A stretch of 14,635 nucleotides of DNA from JBCCSZ01 sp039199225 (lineage in GTDB: Bacteria > Bacteroidota > Bacteroidia > Chitinophagales > Saprospiraceae), in assembly GCA_039199225.1 (NCBI GenBank), contig JBCCSZ010000204.1, positions 1 to 14,635 on the forward strand, read 5' to 3'. Position 1 is the first letter of the stretch, and each line of letters opens with the position of its first letter. Positions 14,624 through 14,635 of the stretch are shown piece by piece. Made by a program: the position numbers and the translations under genes. Below the pieces are notes generated by a model that saw only the letters and a program-made list of their open reading frames with translations, had not been told where the DNA came from and made no database searches.

Positions 14624-14635
14624 CGATTGACCATC

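Overview
The window looks like chromosomal DNA of a Bacteroidota bacterium, most likely of the Saprospiria type (Lewinella/Haliscomenobacter-like). The pointers are a very large cysteine-rich surface protein built of HYR-like and DUF11-type modules, a DUF3667 membrane protein, a TonB-dependent receptor with an N-terminal carboxypeptidase-regulatory-like domain behind a TPP riboswitch, AT-rich leaders without Shine-Dalgarno sequences, and -7 boxes resembling TAnnTTTG. The genus call is inference. I see no rRNA, tRNA, insertion sequence, prophage or CRISPR array.

Layout. Positions 5632 to 1 (minus strand) hold the first 1877 codons of one uninterrupted giant gene whose 3' end lies left of the window. 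A 1.2-kb AT-rich intergenic stretch (5633-6845) follows, with several dyads and recurring motifs but no convincing long gene. A Crp/Fnr-family regulator (6846-7532, plus) ends in an intrinsic terminator. Converging on it is a minus-strand cluster that reads, in transcription order, a DUF3667 zinc-ribbon membrane protein (10049-9249), an unrecognised 194-aa protein (9177-8593) and the ribosome-assembly GTPase Era (about 8574-7645). Divergent from that cluster is a NadR-like P-loop kinase (10156-10680, plus). It is followed at once by a TPP riboswitch (about 10721-10797) and a TonB-dependent receptor (10866-13334). A bidirectional terminator (13354-13402) separates the receptor from a convergent outer-membrane beta-barrel protein (14087-13440, minus). 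A short unrecognised minus-strand ORF (14623-14333) sits at the right edge.

How the parts fit. The riboswitch-receptor unit is a thiamine-responsive outer-membrane uptake system of the kind known from Bacteroidota (omr1/OMthi-like). The vitamin-cofactor kinase directly upstream suggests a local salvage theme, although the kinase lies outside the riboswitch-controlled segment. Era is probably cotranscribed with the two genes ahead of it.

The most unusual point is the era start. The frame contains every Era motif but has no ATG, GTG, TTG or CTG between the preceding gene's in-frame stop and the P-loop. An ATT codon sits where the start is expected. The giant surface protein is the other notable object because of its clean modular architecture, with near-identical module types on both sides of four DUF11-like repeats.
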